Counted from the first letter of the stretch, positions 1 through 9,083 are shown. The stretch: 64,000 nt of DNA from Enterobacter sp. JBIWA008 (GCF_019968765.1 NZ_CP074149.1:2418001-2482000), one strand, 5' to 3'. Notes: a model not told the origin generated them from the letters alone. Program-made: numbers and translations.

Positions 1-1503
1 GGATCGCCGGAAAACTTTAATCCTCAGCTATACACCTCGGGAACCAGCGTGGACGCCAGCGCCGTGCCGGTCTATAACCGGCTGGTCGATTTCAAACCCG
101 GCACCACGGAGATGGTGCCGAGCCTGGCGGAGCGCTGGGATATCAGCGACGACGGCAAGGTTTATACCTTCTATCTGCGTAAAGGCGTCAAATTCCAGAG
201 CAATAAATCCTTTACGCCGACCCGCGACTTTAACGCCGACGACGTGATTTTCTCGTTTATGCGGCAGAAAGACGTGAATCATCCTTACCACAACGTCTCT
301 AACGGCAGCTATTCCAACTTCGAAAGTCTGGAGTTTGGCAGCCTGATTACCGGGATTGATAAAGTGGATGACCACACCGTGCGCTTTACGCTGGCACACC
401 CGGAAGCGCCGTTTGTCGCCGATCTGGCCTGGTATTTTGCCTCGATCCTGTCCGCGGAATATGCCGACGCGATGCTCAAAGCGGGCACGCCGGAAAAGGT
501 GGATATGGAGCCTATAGGTACCGGACCGTTTAAGCTGGCGCAGTATCAGAAGGATTCGCGGATCCTGTTTACGGCATTCGCAGACTACTGGCAGGGGAAA
601 TCGAAGCTGGATCGGCTGGTGTTTAGCATCACACCGGATGCCTCCGTGCGTTTTGCCAAAATTGAGAAGAACGAATGTCAGGTGATGCCGTTCCCGAACC
701 CGGCGGACCTGCCGCGCATGAAGGCGAACAAAGAGATCAACCTGATGAGCAAAGCCGGACTGAATACCGGTTTTCTGGCTTTCAATACCCAAAAGCCGCC
801 GCTGGATAACGTAAAAGTCCGTCAGGCGCTGGCGATGGCCATCAATAAACCGGCCATTATTGACGCGGTGTTCCATGGCACCGGCACCGCGGCGAAGAAC
901 CTGCTGCCGCCGGGCGTCTGGAGCGCAGACAGCGAGCTTAAAGATTACGATTACGATCCCGAAAAGGCGAAAGCGCTGCTGAAAGAGGCCGGTTTTGCCA
1001 GCGGCGTGAGCGTCGACCTGTGGGCGATGCCGGTGCAGCGTCCGTACAATCCGAATGCGAAGCGCATGGCGGAGATGATTCAGGCCGACTGGGCGAAAGT
1101 CGGCGTACAGACCAAAATCGTCACCTATGAATGGGGCGAATACCTTAAGCGCGTGAAGGGCGGCGAACATCAGGCCGCGCTGATGGGCTGGACGACGGCC
1201 ACCGGCGATCCGGATAACTTCTTTGGTCCGCTGTTTACGTGCACCTCGGCAAACGGTGGGTCAAATTCGGCGAAATGGTGCTATAAGCCCTTTGATAAAA
1301 TTATTGCGGAAGCAAAATCAACGACCGATCGCGATAAACGCGTGGCGCTGTATAAACAGGCTCAGCAGATGATGCATGACCAGATGCCCGCGGTGATGAT
1401 TGCGCACTCAACCATTTTCGAACCGGTGCGCAGGGAGGTGACGGGCTACGAAATCGACCCGTTTGGCAAACATCTGTTCTGGCAACTGGATATAAATCAG
1501 TAG
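1..1503 (+). CDS. DppA-like peptide ABC transporter substrate-binding protein (5' end missing)
   Basis: This is a periplasmic solute-binding protein of family 5 (SBP_bac_5). The reading frame is open from base 1, so the signal peptide and first residues lie outside the window. The visible part begins SPENFNPQLYTSG and follows E. coli DppA almost throughout, with the motifs GTGPF, YQKDSRI, SITPDASVR, NECQVMP, VQRPYNPNAKRMAEMIQADW and GKHLFWQ. Cysteines in NECQVMP and in the FTCTS...KWCYKP stretch match positions DppA uses for disulfides. The product should deliver di- or short peptides to an inner-membrane ABC permease. It differs from DppA enough to be a paralogue, and no permease genes lie downstream. 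It is followed by a strong terminator, so it ends a transcription unit. Confidence 0.9.
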   Translation, partial: GSPENFNPQLYTSGTSVDASAVPVYNRLVDFKPGTTEMVPSLAERWDISDDGKVYTFYLRKGVKFQSNKSFTPTRDFNADDVIFSFMRQKDVNHPYHNVSNGSYSNFESLEFGSLITGIDKVDDHTVRFTLAHPEAPFVADLAWYFASILSAEYADAMLKAGTPEKVDMEPIGTGPFKLAQYQKDSRILFTAFADYWQGKSKLDRLVFSITPDASVRFAKIEKNECQVMPFPNPADLPRMKANKEINLMSKAGLNTGFLAFNTQKPPLDNVKVRQALAMAINKPAIIDAVFHGTGTAAKNLLPPGVWSADSELKDYDYDPEKAKALLKEAGFASGVSVDLWAMPVQRPYNPNAKRMAEMIQADWAKVGVQTKIVTYEWGEYLKRVKGGEHQAALMGWTTATGDPDNFFGPLFTCTSANGGSNSAKWCYKPFDKIIAEAKSTTDRDKRVALYKQAQQMMHDQMPAVMIAHSTIFEPVRREVTGYEIDPFGKHLFWQLDINQ

Positions 1504-1510
1504 TTTTTTA

Positions 1511-1540
1511 CTGCCCGGCACGCCTCCGGGCAGTCTTTTT
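1511..1540 (+). terminator. Intrinsic terminator after the DppA-like gene
   Basis: An 8-bp GC-rich stem (CTGCCCGG / CCGGGCAG) with a 7-nt loop is followed by TCTTTTT. It starts 8 nt after the stop codon. Confidence 0.9.
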
Positions 1541-1638
1541 GCAATTTGTGCTCCCCGCATCATTTTTTGTCACAACAAACCCGCCAGTATTTTGCTATAA
1601 CTTCAAATGCATACTTGCAGATAACACGGAAAACTATC

Positions 1639-2313
1639 ATGCGTACTCAAACTTTTTTAAAAGTTGCAGTGCTTACTGGTCTGTTGGCGCTGGCGGGCTG
1701 TTCTTCAAAAGTCGCCGCTCCCGAACAATACTCCGGCTTTTTAAAAGATTACTCAGGCTTACAACAGACAACGTCTTCGACGGGAAAACCAACGCTGCGT
1801 TGGGTTGACCCTTCCTATAACGAAGCGAATTACGACAGTATTCTCTGGACGCCGATTACTTATTATCCAACGCCAAAACCAACCACTCAAATTGGGCAAA
1901 AAACCCTTGATGAGCTGTTGAATTACACCAATACCAAAATGAAAACGGCTATTGGTACGCGTAAGCCAATTGTGACCACGCCGGGTAAACGCAGCCTGAT
2001 TTTCCGCGGTGCAATTACCGGGGTGAGTTCGCAGAAAGAGGGTCTGCAGTTCTATGAAGTGGTGCCGGTCGCGCTGGTGGTGGCGGGTACGCAGATGGCA
2101 ACCGGGCATCGCACCATGGACACGCATCTCTTCTTTGAAGGTGAGCTGATCGATGCGGCCACCAACAAACCGGTCATGAAGGTGGTGCGTAAAGGCGAAG
2201 GTAAAGATCTGAACAACGAAAGTACGCCAATGACCTTTGCGACGCTGAAGCAGGTTGTTGATGATATGGCAACGGATGCCACCATGTTTGATGTGAAAAA
2301 AACCGCTAAATAA
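1639..2313 (+). CDS. ydcL: YdcL, DUF3313 outer-membrane lipoprotein
   Basis: A 224-residue lipoprotein of the DUF3313 family, matching E. coli YdcL in length and in long motifs such as YSGFL, GLQFYEVVPVALVVAGTQ and DMATDATMFDV. The start at 1639 is chosen because it gives a clean lipoprotein signal peptide with the lipobox LAGC and Cys21 as the lipidated residue; upstream in-frame starts would add an unlikely tail. Residue +2 after the Cys is Ser, consistent with sorting to the outer membrane. Function is unknown. It sits alone between two terminators, so it is probably monocistronic. A weak ACGGAA precedes the start. Confidence 0.93.
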   Translation: MRTQTFLKVAVLTGLLALAGCSSKVAAPEQYSGFLKDYSGLQQTTSSTGKPTLRWVDPSYNEANYDSILWTPITYYPTPKPTTQIGQKTLDELLNYTNTKMKTAIGTRKPIVTTPGKRSLIFRGAITGVSSQKEGLQFYEVVPVALVVAGTQMATGHRTMDTHLFFEGELIDAATNKPVMKVVRKGEGKDLNNESTPMTFATLKQVVDDMATDATMFDVKKTAK

Positions 2314-2316
2314 AAT

Positions 2317-2346
2317 AAAAAGGCCTGCGCAATGCAGGCCTTTTTA
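2317..2346. terminator. Bidirectional terminator between ydcL and the convergent DMT transporter
   Basis: AGGCCTGC / GCAGGCCT form a perfect 8-bp stem around a GCAAT loop, flanked by A-run and T-run, so it can stop transcription from both convergent genes. Confidence 0.92.
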
Positions 2347-2347
2347 T

Positions 2348-3244
2348 TTACGCCATTCGTAAGCGCCTGAACCAGGTTTCTGGTTTGGTAAACATCACCA
2401 TATTTCCCCCCAGAATCAGCAATAATCCCACTATGCCGTTGATATGCCAGACGTAGCCTTCATACACCGTGGAGATGGATAGCGCCACCAGCGGGAAGAG
2501 CAGCGTACTGTAGGCCGCTTTACCCGGACCGATACGTCCGACCAGCGTGAAGTAGGCGCCAAAGGCAATGACCGAACCAAACAGGGCCAGATAGAGCAGC
2601 GCACCAATGTAGCTGATGGTCCACTCTGGTGCGAAGCTGTCGCCTCTGACCAGGGCAATGCAGCCCATCACCAGCGTACCGTAAAGCATCGCCCAGGCGT
2701 TGGTGGTCATGGTTTCAAGGCCTCTACGCTGATGGCGCATGCTGATCATATTGCCCAGCGAGAAGCCGTAGGTACCGAGCGCGGAAAGACCAATCCCGGT
2801 CAGGAGCGACGCGCTCCAGCCGCTGGCCAGAAGATCGTCCCAGAAGAGGGTGACGATCCCGATCAGCCCAAGGGCCGCCGCCGTCCAGAATCGCGTCGGC
2901 GGGCGCTGCCCAAAGAAAATAAAGCTGTTAATGGCGTTATAGAGCACGGCCATAGAGAAGATCACCGATTCCAGACCGGTGTTGATGTGCGAGGCTGCGG
3001 TGTAAAAACACCAGAAGTTAAAGCAGAAAACGCAGCATCCCTGGAGAATACAAAAGAGGTGATCCCGCAGCTTCAGCGTGCGCAGGCGGCGCAGGGCGAT
3101 TAACACTACCATCATCGTGAGGCTGGCGACGGCGAAACGCCAGAAAATAGAGACGGGTGCCGCCACGGGCGCCTGCTGCAGGAAAATCGCAATCCAGGTG
3201 GTTCCCCAGATGACCACCACCAGTCCGTATAAAAATGCGTTCAT
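2348..3244 (-). CDS. EamA/DMT family inner-membrane transporter
   Basis: A 298-residue drug/metabolite transporter with two EamA repeats and about ten hydrophobic helices. It opens MNAFLYGLVVVIWGTTW, the usual first helix of the family, and this start has a purine-rich site (GAGAAGAGAAAAAAG) just upstream. An in-frame extension to 3376 lacks such a site and would put a basic tail before helix 1. Substrate is unknown; relatives export amino acids or other small metabolites. The divergent AraC-type gene starting 176 bp away is the likely regulator. Clear family call, no specific gene name justified. Confidence 0.88.
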   Translation of the reverse strand: MNAFLYGLVVVIWGTTWIAIFLQQAPVAAPVSIFWRFAVASLTMMVVLIALRRLRTLKLRDHLFCILQGCCVFCFNFWCFYTAASHINTGLESVIFSMAVLYNAINSFIFFGQRPPTRFWTAAALGLIGIVTLFWDDLLASGWSASLLTGIGLSALGTYGFSLGNMISMRHQRRGLETMTTNAWAMLYGTLVMGCIALVRGDSFAPEWTISYIGALLYLALFGSVIAFGAYFTLVGRIGPGKAAYSTLLFPLVALSISTVYEGYVWHINGIVGLLLILGGNMVMFTKPETWFRRLRMA

Positions 3245-3419
3245 ACTTTTTTCTCTTCTCAAACCTCTGAAGCCCGCAGTATGGCGCTGCAATTTATAAA
3301 GGGCTTTCACCGGCTTGCGGCAGACTTGCAAAATCTTGCGCTTTTTTCTTTCCCCGGCACTGGCAACGGGAGACAACTCTTTTTAGACTGAGATTCCGAT
3401 TCATCACGCGCTAACGGTT

Positions 3420-4292
3420 ATGTCTTACGCTTACGATACCTTTGAAACGCTTTGCCAACAGAATGCGGTCCTGCGGGAAACCGTCTCGCTGAATTCGGGT
3501 ATTCAGCTGGCAGCGTGGTACAACAAGCACGATACGATAACGGTAAAAAGTAACCATCATACCCTGAGCCTGTACGTGGCGGACGGCTACGAAAGCTATC
3601 AAAAAACGCCGGGCGGCTGGAAGAACGGCGGGGGACCGGACCGTTTCTGCCTGATGCCAAAAGAGAGCGAATCGACGTGGGATATCCGTGACGATCTGTC
3701 GTTTGTGCATCTCTACTGCACCGATGAACACCTGCGTGACGTGGGGGAAAGGATCTGGGACAAGCGGCCGCTTTCGCTGACGCTGGACGAGCGCATTTTT
3801 GGTAGCGATCCGAAGATCACCGCGCTGTATCGCCAGTTTTTGCTCGGCTGCGACTGGCAGCAGCACGCCAACCAGCTCACCCTGAGCACGGCCTCTACGC
3901 TGCTCCTGACCCATCTGCTGCAAAACTACTCTAACGTTCAGTGGAAGCTGCCGGTCGTCACCGGCGGGCTATCGCCGTTCGTGCTACGCAACGTGCTGGC
4001 CTTTATCGAAGAGAACCTGGGCCAGCCCCTGACGCTGGCTGAACTGGCAGCGCAGGCCGCCCTCAGCGAATACCATTTTGCCCGCATGTTCCGCCAGTCG
4101 ATGGGGCTGGCGCCGCATCAGTACGTGATGCAGAGGCGAATGGAAAAAGCAAAGGCTCTGGTGCAGCACACGGCGACGCCGCTGACGGACATCGCCCTTG
4201 CCTGCGGGTTTAACTCCGCCAGCCACTTCAGCAACCGCTTTCGCAGCGTTATGGGGATCACGCCTTCCCAGCTACGCGCGGCGAGCGCGTGA
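3420..4292 (+). CDS. AraC family transcriptional regulator
   Basis: A 290-residue AraC/XylS-type regulator. The N-terminal part (about 1-180) is a variable sensor region. The C-terminal 100 residues hold the two helix-turn-helix units: LTLAELAAQAALSEYHFARMFRQ and then TDIALACGFNSASHFSNRFR, followed by the family ending GITPSQLR. It is divergent from the EamA transporter, which is probably its target. Its last 21 bp overlap the 3' end of the convergent ydcO gene. The effector ligand is unknown. Confidence 0.9.
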   Translation: MSYAYDTFETLCQQNAVLRETVSLNSGIQLAAWYNKHDTITVKSNHHTLSLYVADGYESYQKTPGGWKNGGGPDRFCLMPKESESTWDIRDDLSFVHLYCTDEHLRDVGERIWDKRPLSLTLDERIFGSDPKITALYRQFLLGCDWQQHANQLTLSTASTLLLTHLLQNYSNVQWKLPVVTGGLSPFVLRNVLAFIEENLGQPLTLAELAAQAALSEYHFARMFRQSMGLAPHQYVMQRRMEKAKALVQHTATPLTDIALACGFNSASHFSNRFRSVMGITPSQLRAASA

Positions 4293-5438
4293 AAACAGGG
4301 CATAGCAGACGCCGCCCAGCACCAGTCCCCAGAATGCCGAACCGATGCCGAGGATCGTGACGCCGCTTGCGGTCATCAGAAACGTGACGATGGCCGCGTC
4401 GCGCTCCGCCTCGTGGCTCAGCGCCTGATATAAACTCCCGCTGATGGTGCCCAGCAGCGCCAGACCGGCGAGCGTCTGGATCCAGCTGAGCGGCAGAGCG
4501 GCCATCAGCCCGGTAATCGAGCCGCCGAAAATCCCCGCCAGCAGATAAAACCCTCCGGCTGCGATGGCCGCCAGCCAGCGTTTATCGGCGTCCGGGTGCG
4601 CATCCGGACTTTGGCAAATGGCGGCAGTAATGGCCGCGATACAGATAGAAAAGACGCCAAAAGGGGAAAGCAGCAGCGCCAGCGCACCCGTAACGACGAT
4701 GAGCGGTGAGACTGCCAGCGGGTAACCGGAGGCTTTCATCGTGGCGAAACCCGGCGCGTTTTGCGATGCCATGGTCACCAGGAAGAAGGGCAAGCCAATA
4801 CTCACCAGACTGGTGAAGGTAAACGAGGGCGCAATAAACTCAGGCATCACAAGGGAGAGCGCGAGCTTATCAGTGACAACGTCACCTCCCGCCCATGCCA
4901 CGATACCGCCGACCAGCAGCGTGACCACGATGGCGTAGCGCGGGGCCAGCGCTTTTGCCAGCAGCCACGCCGCAATCATGCTGCCGCACAGCAGAAAATG
5001 TCCCTCAAGATGCGCAAACGCGTGCAGGCCAAACTGTAGCAACACCCCTGCCAGCATGGCGGCAGCAAGCGAATGGGGGATCATCCTCATCAGACGGGCG
5101 AAGAGCCCGGTGATGCCGCAAAGTAAAATGAGCGCGTTAGCAAAGATGAACACGCCGATGGTTTCCGGCAGCGTCACGCCGTGCAGGCTTGTTGCGAGCA
5201 GCGCCGCGCCGGGCGTTGACCAGGCGGTCAGCACCGGCGCTTTGTACCACCAGGAAAGCGCCAGCGTGCTGACGCCCATCCCAACACCCAGCGCGGTCAT
5301 CCAGCCCGCAATCTGCTGTGCGCTGGCACCAGCCGCAGCGGCGGCCTGCCAGATGATGGCGGCCGAGCTGGCGTAACCGACCAGCACGGCCACAAATCCA
5401 GCCAGTGCGACTGGAACAAGGTGAGAGGTAGGGCGCAT
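4272..5438 (-). CDS. ydcO: YdcO, BenE family benzoate/H+ symporter-like protein
   Basis: A 388-residue inner-membrane protein of the BenE (benzoate:H+ symporter) family, close to the 391 residues of E. coli YdcO. It has about 11-12 hydrophobic segments and motifs such as ASQNAPGFATMKASGY. The start MRPTSHLVP at 5438 is used; the longer in-frame extension to 5519 would run through the divergent promoter region and two apparent operator palindromes. In the gene order ydcO-ydcN-rlhA it matches E. coli. The real substrate of YdcO is not established. Regulation by the divergent XRE-cupin protein YdcN is likely. Confidence 0.92.
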   Translation of the reverse strand: MRPTSHLVPVALAGFVAVLVGYASSAAIIWQAAAAAGASAQQIAGWMTALGVGMGVSTLALSWWYKAPVLTAWSTPGAALLATSLHGVTLPETIGVFIFANALILLCGITGLFARLMRMIPHSLAAAMLAGVLLQFGLHAFAHLEGHFLLCGSMIAAWLLAKALAPRYAIVVTLLVGGIVAWAGGDVVTDKLALSLVMPEFIAPSFTFTSLVSIGLPFFLVTMASQNAPGFATMKASGYPLAVSPLIVVTGALALLLSPFGVFSICIAAITAAICQSPDAHPDADKRWLAAIAAGGFYLLAGIFGGSITGLMAALPLSWIQTLAGLALLGTISGSLYQALSHEAERDAAIVTFLMTASGVTILGIGSAFWGLVLGGVCYALFSRARRA

Positions 5439-5453
5439 GAAAACTCCGTTGTG

Positions 5454-5495
5454 CGTTATAACGTCCGGAGTAAGGTAGCACTGTGCGCTATAGCG
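5454..5495. promoter_or_regulatory. Twin palindromic operator between ydcO and ydcN
   Basis: Two 10-bp perfect palindromes, CGTTATAACG (5454-5463) and CGCTATAGCG (5486-5495), have centres 32 bp apart, about three helical turns. Both lie inside a GTGCG...CGT repeat context. They sit in the 92-bp gap between divergent ydcO and ydcN and are probably bound by YdcN. Assignment of the protein is inference. Confidence 0.55.
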
Positions 5496-5530
5496 TACAA
5501 GTGGTATGCTGATCGCCATCAGGAGGGAAC

Positions 5531-6058
5531 ATGGACATCACGCTACACCTTGCAACAACGCTGAAAACGCTGCGTCAGGCGCGCGGCTGGAGTTTGTCGA
5601 AGCTCGCAGACGAGACCGGCGTGTCAAAAGCCATGCTCGGGCAAATCGAGCGCAATGAATCCAGCCCGACGGTGTCAACGTTGTGGAAAATTGCCACAGG
5701 ACTGAACGTGCCGTTTTCCGCGTTCATCACCCCGGAGGCGGACCGGCAGGCAGTGTTTGACCCGCAGCAGCAGGCGATGGTGGTCAAACCACTCTTTCCG
5801 TGGGACGAGACGCTAGGGTTTGATTATTTCTCCATTACCCTGGCGCCCGGCGCGCTGAGTGAATCCACGCCGCATGAGGCCGGGGTGATTGAACATGTGG
5901 TGGTGGTCAGCGGCGAGCTGGAGATGAAGCTTGACGGCAAGTGGCAGACGATTTCTGCCGATTCGGGCGTCCGTTTTGCCGGCGATAAACCGCACGCCTA
6001 CCGCAACGGCAGCGACCGGACGGTGCATTTTCACTCCCTGATTCATTATCCCCGCTGA
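5531..6058 (+). CDS. ydcN: YdcN, XRE-type HTH regulator with C-terminal cupin
   Basis: A 175-residue regulator. Residues 10-65 form an XRE helix-turn-helix (LKTLRQARGWSLSKLADETGVSKAMLGQIERNESSPTVSTLWKIA). Residues 100-172 form a cupin-2 sensor domain (HEAGVIEHVVVVSGELEMKLDGKW...GDKPHAYRN). Length and organisation match E. coli YdcN (178 residues). AGGAGGGAAC lies just before the ATG. It is divergent from ydcO and followed by rlhA after 80 bp, the same order as in E. coli. It likely represses the ydcO/ydcN intergenic promoters in response to a small ligand held by the cupin barrel; that ligand is unknown. Confidence 0.92.
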   Translation: MDITLHLATTLKTLRQARGWSLSKLADETGVSKAMLGQIERNESSPTVSTLWKIATGLNVPFSAFITPEADRQAVFDPQQQAMVVKPLFPWDETLGFDYFSITLAPGALSESTPHEAGVIEHVVVVSGELEMKLDGKWQTISADSGVRFAGDKPHAYRNGSDRTVHFHSLIHYPR

Positions 6059-6138
6059 CGCTACGCAAAACTGTTTCGCTGACGCATACTTCTGACTACA
6101 ATAGCCGCCATTTTGACCATAACGGATAACGACGAAGT

Positions 6139-8103
6139 ATGCGCCTGCAATCCCATCATCTTGAACTTTTAAGCCCGGCCCGCGATGCCGCCATTGCCCG
6201 TGAAGCGATCCTTCACGGCGCTGACGCCGTCTACATTGGCGGCCCAGGCTTCGGTGCCCGCCATAACGCCAGCAACAGCCTGAGCGATATTGCTGAACTG
6301 GTGCCGTTCGCCCACCGTTTCGGGGCGAAAGTGTTCGTGACCCTGAACACCATTCTTCATGATGATGAGCTGGAGCCTGCGCAACGTCTGATCACCGATC
6401 TCTACCAGACCGGCGTTGATGCCCTTATTGTTCAGGATATGGGCGTGCTGGAGCTGGATATTCCGCCCATTGAGCTCCATGCCAGTACCCAGTGCGACAT
6501 CCGCACGGTCGAGAAGGCGAAGTTTCTCTCCGACGTCGGCTTTTCGCAGATCGTTCTGGCGCGCGAGCTGAACCTGAATCAGATCCGCGATATTCACCAG
6601 GCGACAGACGCAACGATTGAATTCTTTATCCACGGTGCGCTGTGCGTCGCTTATTCCGGTCAGTGCAATATTTCCCACGCGCAGACGGGCCGCAGCGCCA
6701 ACCGCGGCGACTGTTCTCAGGCCTGCCGTCTGCCGTATACCCTGAAAGACGATCAGGGCCGCGTCGTGGCGTTCGAAAAACACCTGCTCTCCATGAAGGA
6801 TAACGATCAGACGGCCAACCTGGGCGCGCTGATCGACGCAGGCGTGCGTTCCTTCAAGATTGAAGGGCGCTATAAAGATATGAGCTACGTGAAGAACATC
6901 ACCGCGCACTATCGCCAGATGCTGGACGCCATTATTGACGATCGCGGCGACCTGGCGCGCGCGTCGGCCGGCCGTACCGAGCATTTCTTTATTCCGTCGA
7001 CGGACAAAACGTTCCACCGCGGCAGCACGGACTATTTTGTGAATGCCCGTAAAGGGGATATCGGCGCGTTTGACTCGCCGAAGTTTATTGGTCTACCGGT
7101 CGGTGAAGTGCTGAAAGTGGCGAAAGATCACCTTGATGTTGAAGTGACGGAACCGCTGGCGAACGGCGATGGCCTTAACGTGATGATTAAGCGTGAGGTC
7201 GTAGGCTTCCGTGCCAATACGGTCGAGAAAACCGGCGAGAACCGCTACCGCGTTTGGCCGAATGAAATGCCCGCCGATCTTTACAAAGCGCGGCCGAACG
7301 CGGCGCTTAACCGTAACCTCGATCACAACTGGCAGCAGGCGCTGCTGAAAACCTCCAGCGAACGTCGTATCGCCGTGGACATTGAGCTGGGCGGCTGGGA
7401 AGAGCAGCTGATTCTGACCATGACCTGTGAGGACGGCATTAGCGTGACGCATACGCTCGATGGTCTTTTCGAGGTGGCAAATAACGCGGAAAAAGCGCTT
7501 AACAGCCTGAAGGATGGCGTGGCGAAGCTGGGTCAGACGATTTACTACGCGCGTGCTATCGACGTGAATCTGCCGGACGCGCTGTTCGTGCCAAACAGCC
7601 TGCTTAACCAGTTCCGCCGTGAAACGGCAGAAATGCTGGATGCCGCGCGCCTGGCACAGTACCCGCGCGGAAGCCGTAAAGCGGAAGCCGTCCCTGCACC
7701 CGTATACCCGGACACCCATTTATCTTTCCTGGCTAACGTCTACAACCATAAAGCCCGTGAATTTTATCATCGCCATGGCGTGCAGCTGATCGACGCCGCC
7801 TATGAAGCGCATGAAGAGAAGGGCGATGTGCCCGTGATGATCACCAAGCACTGCCTGCGCTTTGCGTTTAACCTGTGTCCTAAGCAGGCGAAAGGGAACA
7901 TTAAGAGCTGGAAGGCCACCCCCATGCAGCTGGTAAACGGGGACGAAGTGCTGACCCTCAAATTCGACTGCCGTCCTTGCGAAATGCATGTGATCGGCAA
8001 GATGAAAAACCACATTTTCAAAATTCCGCAGCCCGGCAGTATCGTGGCGTCCGTCAGTCCGGACGATCTGATGAAAACCCTGCCAAAACGCAAGGGCAGC
8101 TAA
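6139..8103 (+). CDS. rlhA: RlhA (YdcP), 23S rRNA C2501 hydroxylase, peptidase U32 family
   Basis: A 654-residue U32-family protein that matches E. coli YdcP/RlhA, which is required for hydroxylation of 23S rRNA C2501. It starts MRLQSHHLELLSPARDA. The characteristic cysteine cluster is present: HGALCVAYSGQCNISH, then NRGDCSQACRLPY, and further Cys pairs near the C-terminus (CLRFAFNLCPKQ and FDCRPCEMH). In the family such cysteines hold an iron-sulfur cluster, and the reaction depends on iron and prephenate. The U32 name comes from a distant link to collagenase-like peptidases; protease activity is not expected. The stop codon directly abuts that of the convergent yncJ. Confidence 0.93.
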   Translation: MRLQSHHLELLSPARDAAIAREAILHGADAVYIGGPGFGARHNASNSLSDIAELVPFAHRFGAKVFVTLNTILHDDELEPAQRLITDLYQTGVDALIVQDMGVLELDIPPIELHASTQCDIRTVEKAKFLSDVGFSQIVLARELNLNQIRDIHQATDATIEFFIHGALCVAYSGQCNISHAQTGRSANRGDCSQACRLPYTLKDDQGRVVAFEKHLLSMKDNDQTANLGALIDAGVRSFKIEGRYKDMSYVKNITAHYRQMLDAIIDDRGDLARASAGRTEHFFIPSTDKTFHRGSTDYFVNARKGDIGAFDSPKFIGLPVGEVLKVAKDHLDVEVTEPLANGDGLNVMIKREVVGFRANTVEKTGENRYRVWPNEMPADLYKARPNAALNRNLDHNWQQALLKTSSERRIAVDIELGGWEEQLILTMTCEDGISVTHTLDGLFEVANNAEKALNSLKDGVAKLGQTIYYARAIDVNLPDALFVPNSLLNQFRRETAEMLDAARLAQYPRGSRKAEAVPAPVYPDTHLSFLANVYNHKAREFYHRHGVQLIDAAYEAHEEKGDVPVMITKHCLRFAFNLCPKQAKGNIKSWKATPMQLVNGDEVLTLKFDCRPCEMHVIGKMKNHIFKIPQPGSIVASVSPDDLMKTLPKRKGS

Positions 8104-8334
8104 CTACCTAACGTGCGTGTCCGGTTTGCGCGACTTCTGCCACAGGTGGTGTTCGCGCAAACCCTCCGCCGACTCTTCCGCAGCGCTTCGCAACTCATCG
8201 CTGTCGGCTTCATGACGAAGCTGATGCGACACATTCTTGACCCATAAATATTCGTGTCCTTTGTGCCCGGCCATCAGCTGACCTGAAAACAGCGCACAAA
8301 TAAGCATGACCAAAGATAACCCTTTTTTAATCAT
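8104..8334 (-). CDS. yncJ: YncJ, small secreted DUF2554 protein
   Basis: A 76-residue protein with a signal peptide (MIKKGLSLVMLICALFSGQLMA, cut after the Ala) and the conserved YncJ stretch ending in EESAEGLREHHLWQKSRKP. The start at 8334 gives exactly the 76 residues of E. coli YncJ; an upstream in-frame ATG at 8355 would add seven residues without reason. Function is unknown. It is convergent with rlhA, as in E. coli, with no intergenic base between the two stop codons. Confidence 0.92.
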   Translation of the reverse strand: MIKKGLSLVMLICALFSGQLMAGHKGHEYLWVKNVSHQLRHEADSDELRSAAEESAEGLREHHLWQKSRKPDTHVR

Positions 8335-8517
8335 GGATTCACCGCTGAAAAACAATGCGGGTTAATCATGTCGATTATTTTCTGGTGTTATTATTCAAAA
8401 ATTAAAATTAACGAAAAGAAATTGTCAAATAGTGTGGGTTCGGAATAAGTGATAAGATTTTTCCTAAAAAAAGTCCGAATCTTTGTAAAGTCCAGTTCCT
8501 TGTCCGTAGCTGGATAT

Positions 8518-8544
8518 TTGCTTTAGGAATAAATCTTTTATAAT
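8518..8544 (+). promoter_or_regulatory. Possible promoter of the small ORF at 8579
   Basis: A perfect TATAAT at 8539-8544 lies 34 bp before the ATG. The best -35 is TTGCTT at 8518-8523, with a short 15-bp spacer. The surrounding 8335-8578 gap is AT-rich with no other gene seen. Confidence 0.45.
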
Positions 8545-8578
8545 ACCTATCTCAGGCTAAGGAACAGGTCATTTATAA

Positions 8579-8941
8579 ATGAAAAAAATAATAGCGCTTG
8601 CGCTTCTGGCGGTTGCAGTTGGAGCTGTTGCTGGGATTCGTTATGCAGGCAATGACGAACCAGAATATATTCGATCTGCAGAAATTCGCGTGGGTTCCTA
8701 TTTAACCAGCGATTATGGTGGCGTTGCCTGCACCAGCAAAAAAGTGAACGAACAGCGTTGGGAATTAGATTGTACTCATCAAGCAAGAGGAAAAACATTC
8801 CAGTTCGCGGTGTATCCCTCTGAAAAAGCACCCTATGGTGTCGCACGCTCCTTTTATCTTGAAGCCCTTAATGACGATGCAAAACAGAGCGCTGAGCAGG
8901 GGCTTATGCGTTATTTGCAGATTAATACCCATGCAGGTTAA
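8579..8941 (+). CDS. Small exported or membrane-anchored protein, unknown function
   Basis: A 120-residue protein not recognised. Residues 1-20 form a hydrophobic signal or anchor (MKKIIALALLAVAVGAVAG). The remainder looks like a soluble periplasmic domain with two cysteines (in VACTSKK and LDCTHQ) about 18 residues apart that could form a disulfide. Ribosome-binding site is weak: AAGGA lies about 16 nt upstream. A consensus -10 element sits just before it and a strong terminator 120 bp after it, so it looks like a stand-alone expressed gene between yncJ and the FtrA-type regulator. Confidence 0.7.
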   Translation: MKKIIALALLAVAVGAVAGIRYAGNDEPEYIRSAEIRVGSYLTSDYGGVACTSKKVNEQRWELDCTHQARGKTFQFAVYPSEKAPYGVARSFYLEALNDDAKQSAEQGLMRYLQINTHAG

Positions 8942-9057
8942 TAAGGTTGTTTAGCGTTCGTTAAGGCAACAGATGTTAGGTTGTAAGAGATCCGCTGCCC
9001 GGCCATGGAGTGTCGGGACGTAGAGACCAAAACACAAATCTATCCATGCAAGCATTT

Positions 9058-9083
9058 ACCGCCATTTTTTGGCGGTTTTTTTT
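9058..9083 (+). terminator. Intrinsic terminator after the small ORF
   Basis: ACCGCCA / TGGCGGT form a 7-bp stem with a T5 loop, followed by a run of at least seven T. It ends a 120-nt 3' region that also holds a second short hairpin (CCCGGC / GTCGGG near 9000). Confidence 0.9.

Noticed and set aside
28..1170. 380-codon open frame antisense to the DppA-like gene
   Set aside because: Shadow frame of a highly biased codon pattern; rich in Arg/His with no domain.
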